From Paracoccaceae bacterium (GTDB taxonomy: Bacteria > Pseudomonadota > Alphaproteobacteria > Rhodobacterales > Rhodobacteraceae): a DNA stretch of 64,000 bases. Location of the stretch: the NCBI GenBank assembly GCA_011620265.1, contig WOZM01000275.1, positions 4,865 to 68,864 of the forward strand, written 5' to 3'. The translations under genes were made by a program, and so were the position numbers. The notes under the pieces were generated by a model, which was given only the letters and a program-made list of their open reading frames with translations, was not told the DNA's origin and did not search any database. Positions 63,619 through 64,000 of the stretch are shown piece by piece; positions within the stretch are counted from its first letter, which is position 1; the number at the start of each line of letters is the position of its first letter.

Positions 63619-64000
63619 ACCGCGCCGAGGCGCTTCTGGCGGCGGCCCGCGCGAAGGGCGCGACGATCGCCACGGCGGAAAGCTGCACCGGCGGCATGAT
63701 CGGCGCGGCGATCACCGACGTGGCAGGGTCGTCGGACATCTTCGACCGGGGATTCGTCACCTATTCCAACGCCGCCAAGGAGGCGATGCTCGGCGTCCGG
63801 CCCGGGACGCTTGCCGCCCACGGCGCCGTCAGCGAAGCGGTCGCGCGCGAGATGGCCGAGGGCGCGCTCAGGCGCTCCGGGGCGATGCTGGCGGTCGCCG
63901 TCACCGGCATCGCCGGCCCCGGCGGGTCGGAGCACAAGCCCGAAGGCCGGGTCTGCTTCGGACTTGCCCGCAAGGGTCACCCGACAGTGGCGGAGACGGT
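63615..64000 (+). CDS. cinA: CinA-family amidohydrolase (3' end outside window)
   Basis: [61 protein letters not shown]; open to the window edge. Confidence 0.93.
   Translation, partial: MNRAEALLAAARAKGATIATAESCTGGMIGAAITDVAGSSDIFDRGFVTYSNAAKEAMLGVRPGTLAAHGAVSEAVAREMAEGALRRSGAMLAVAVTGIAGPGGSEHKPEGRVCFGLARKGHPTVAET

Overview
GC-rich chromosomal window from an alphaproteobacterium, most likely Rhodobacteraceae (judged from gene content and order; no database search was possible). It is densely coding, with about 58 supportable genes. I saw no rRNA, tRNA, CRISPR array or transposase. Main blocks, left to right: phoR–pstSCAB–phoU–phoB with a triple Pho box; Acr3 arsenite efflux; an entericidin-like mini-gene absent from the ORF track; a peptide-binding protein; 3-hydroxybutyrate dehydrogenase; patatin; psuGK; rpsB–tsf; an orphan LuxR regulator; an FAD oxidoreductase; an MBL-fold (persulfide dioxygenase-like) gene; gph and rpe; a divergent amino-sugar/MurNAc catabolism and ABC-transport cluster; pgm; an AMP-ligase/DsbA/MFS set; mfd; hemB; penicillin acylase; hflX–hfq; trkAH; ntrX–ntrY–ntrC–ntrB–dusB; ispDF; pgpA; cinA (truncated by the window). 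The best leads are: (i) a sRNA candidate with its own promoter and terminator at ~11072-11182; (ii) paired 11-bp-periodic operators AAAGGTAT-N3-AAAGGTAT flanking the divergent amino-sugar promoter; (iii) two copies of a ~90-bp MITE-like palindrome at the 3' ends of minus-strand genes; (iv) a five-member intergenic hairpin family, one copy lying between a binding protein and its permease; (v) NtrC and NtrX both lacking the GAFTGA sigma54 loop; (vi) hflX with no ATG/GTG/TTG start covering its N-terminus. All coordinates and motifs were read by eye.
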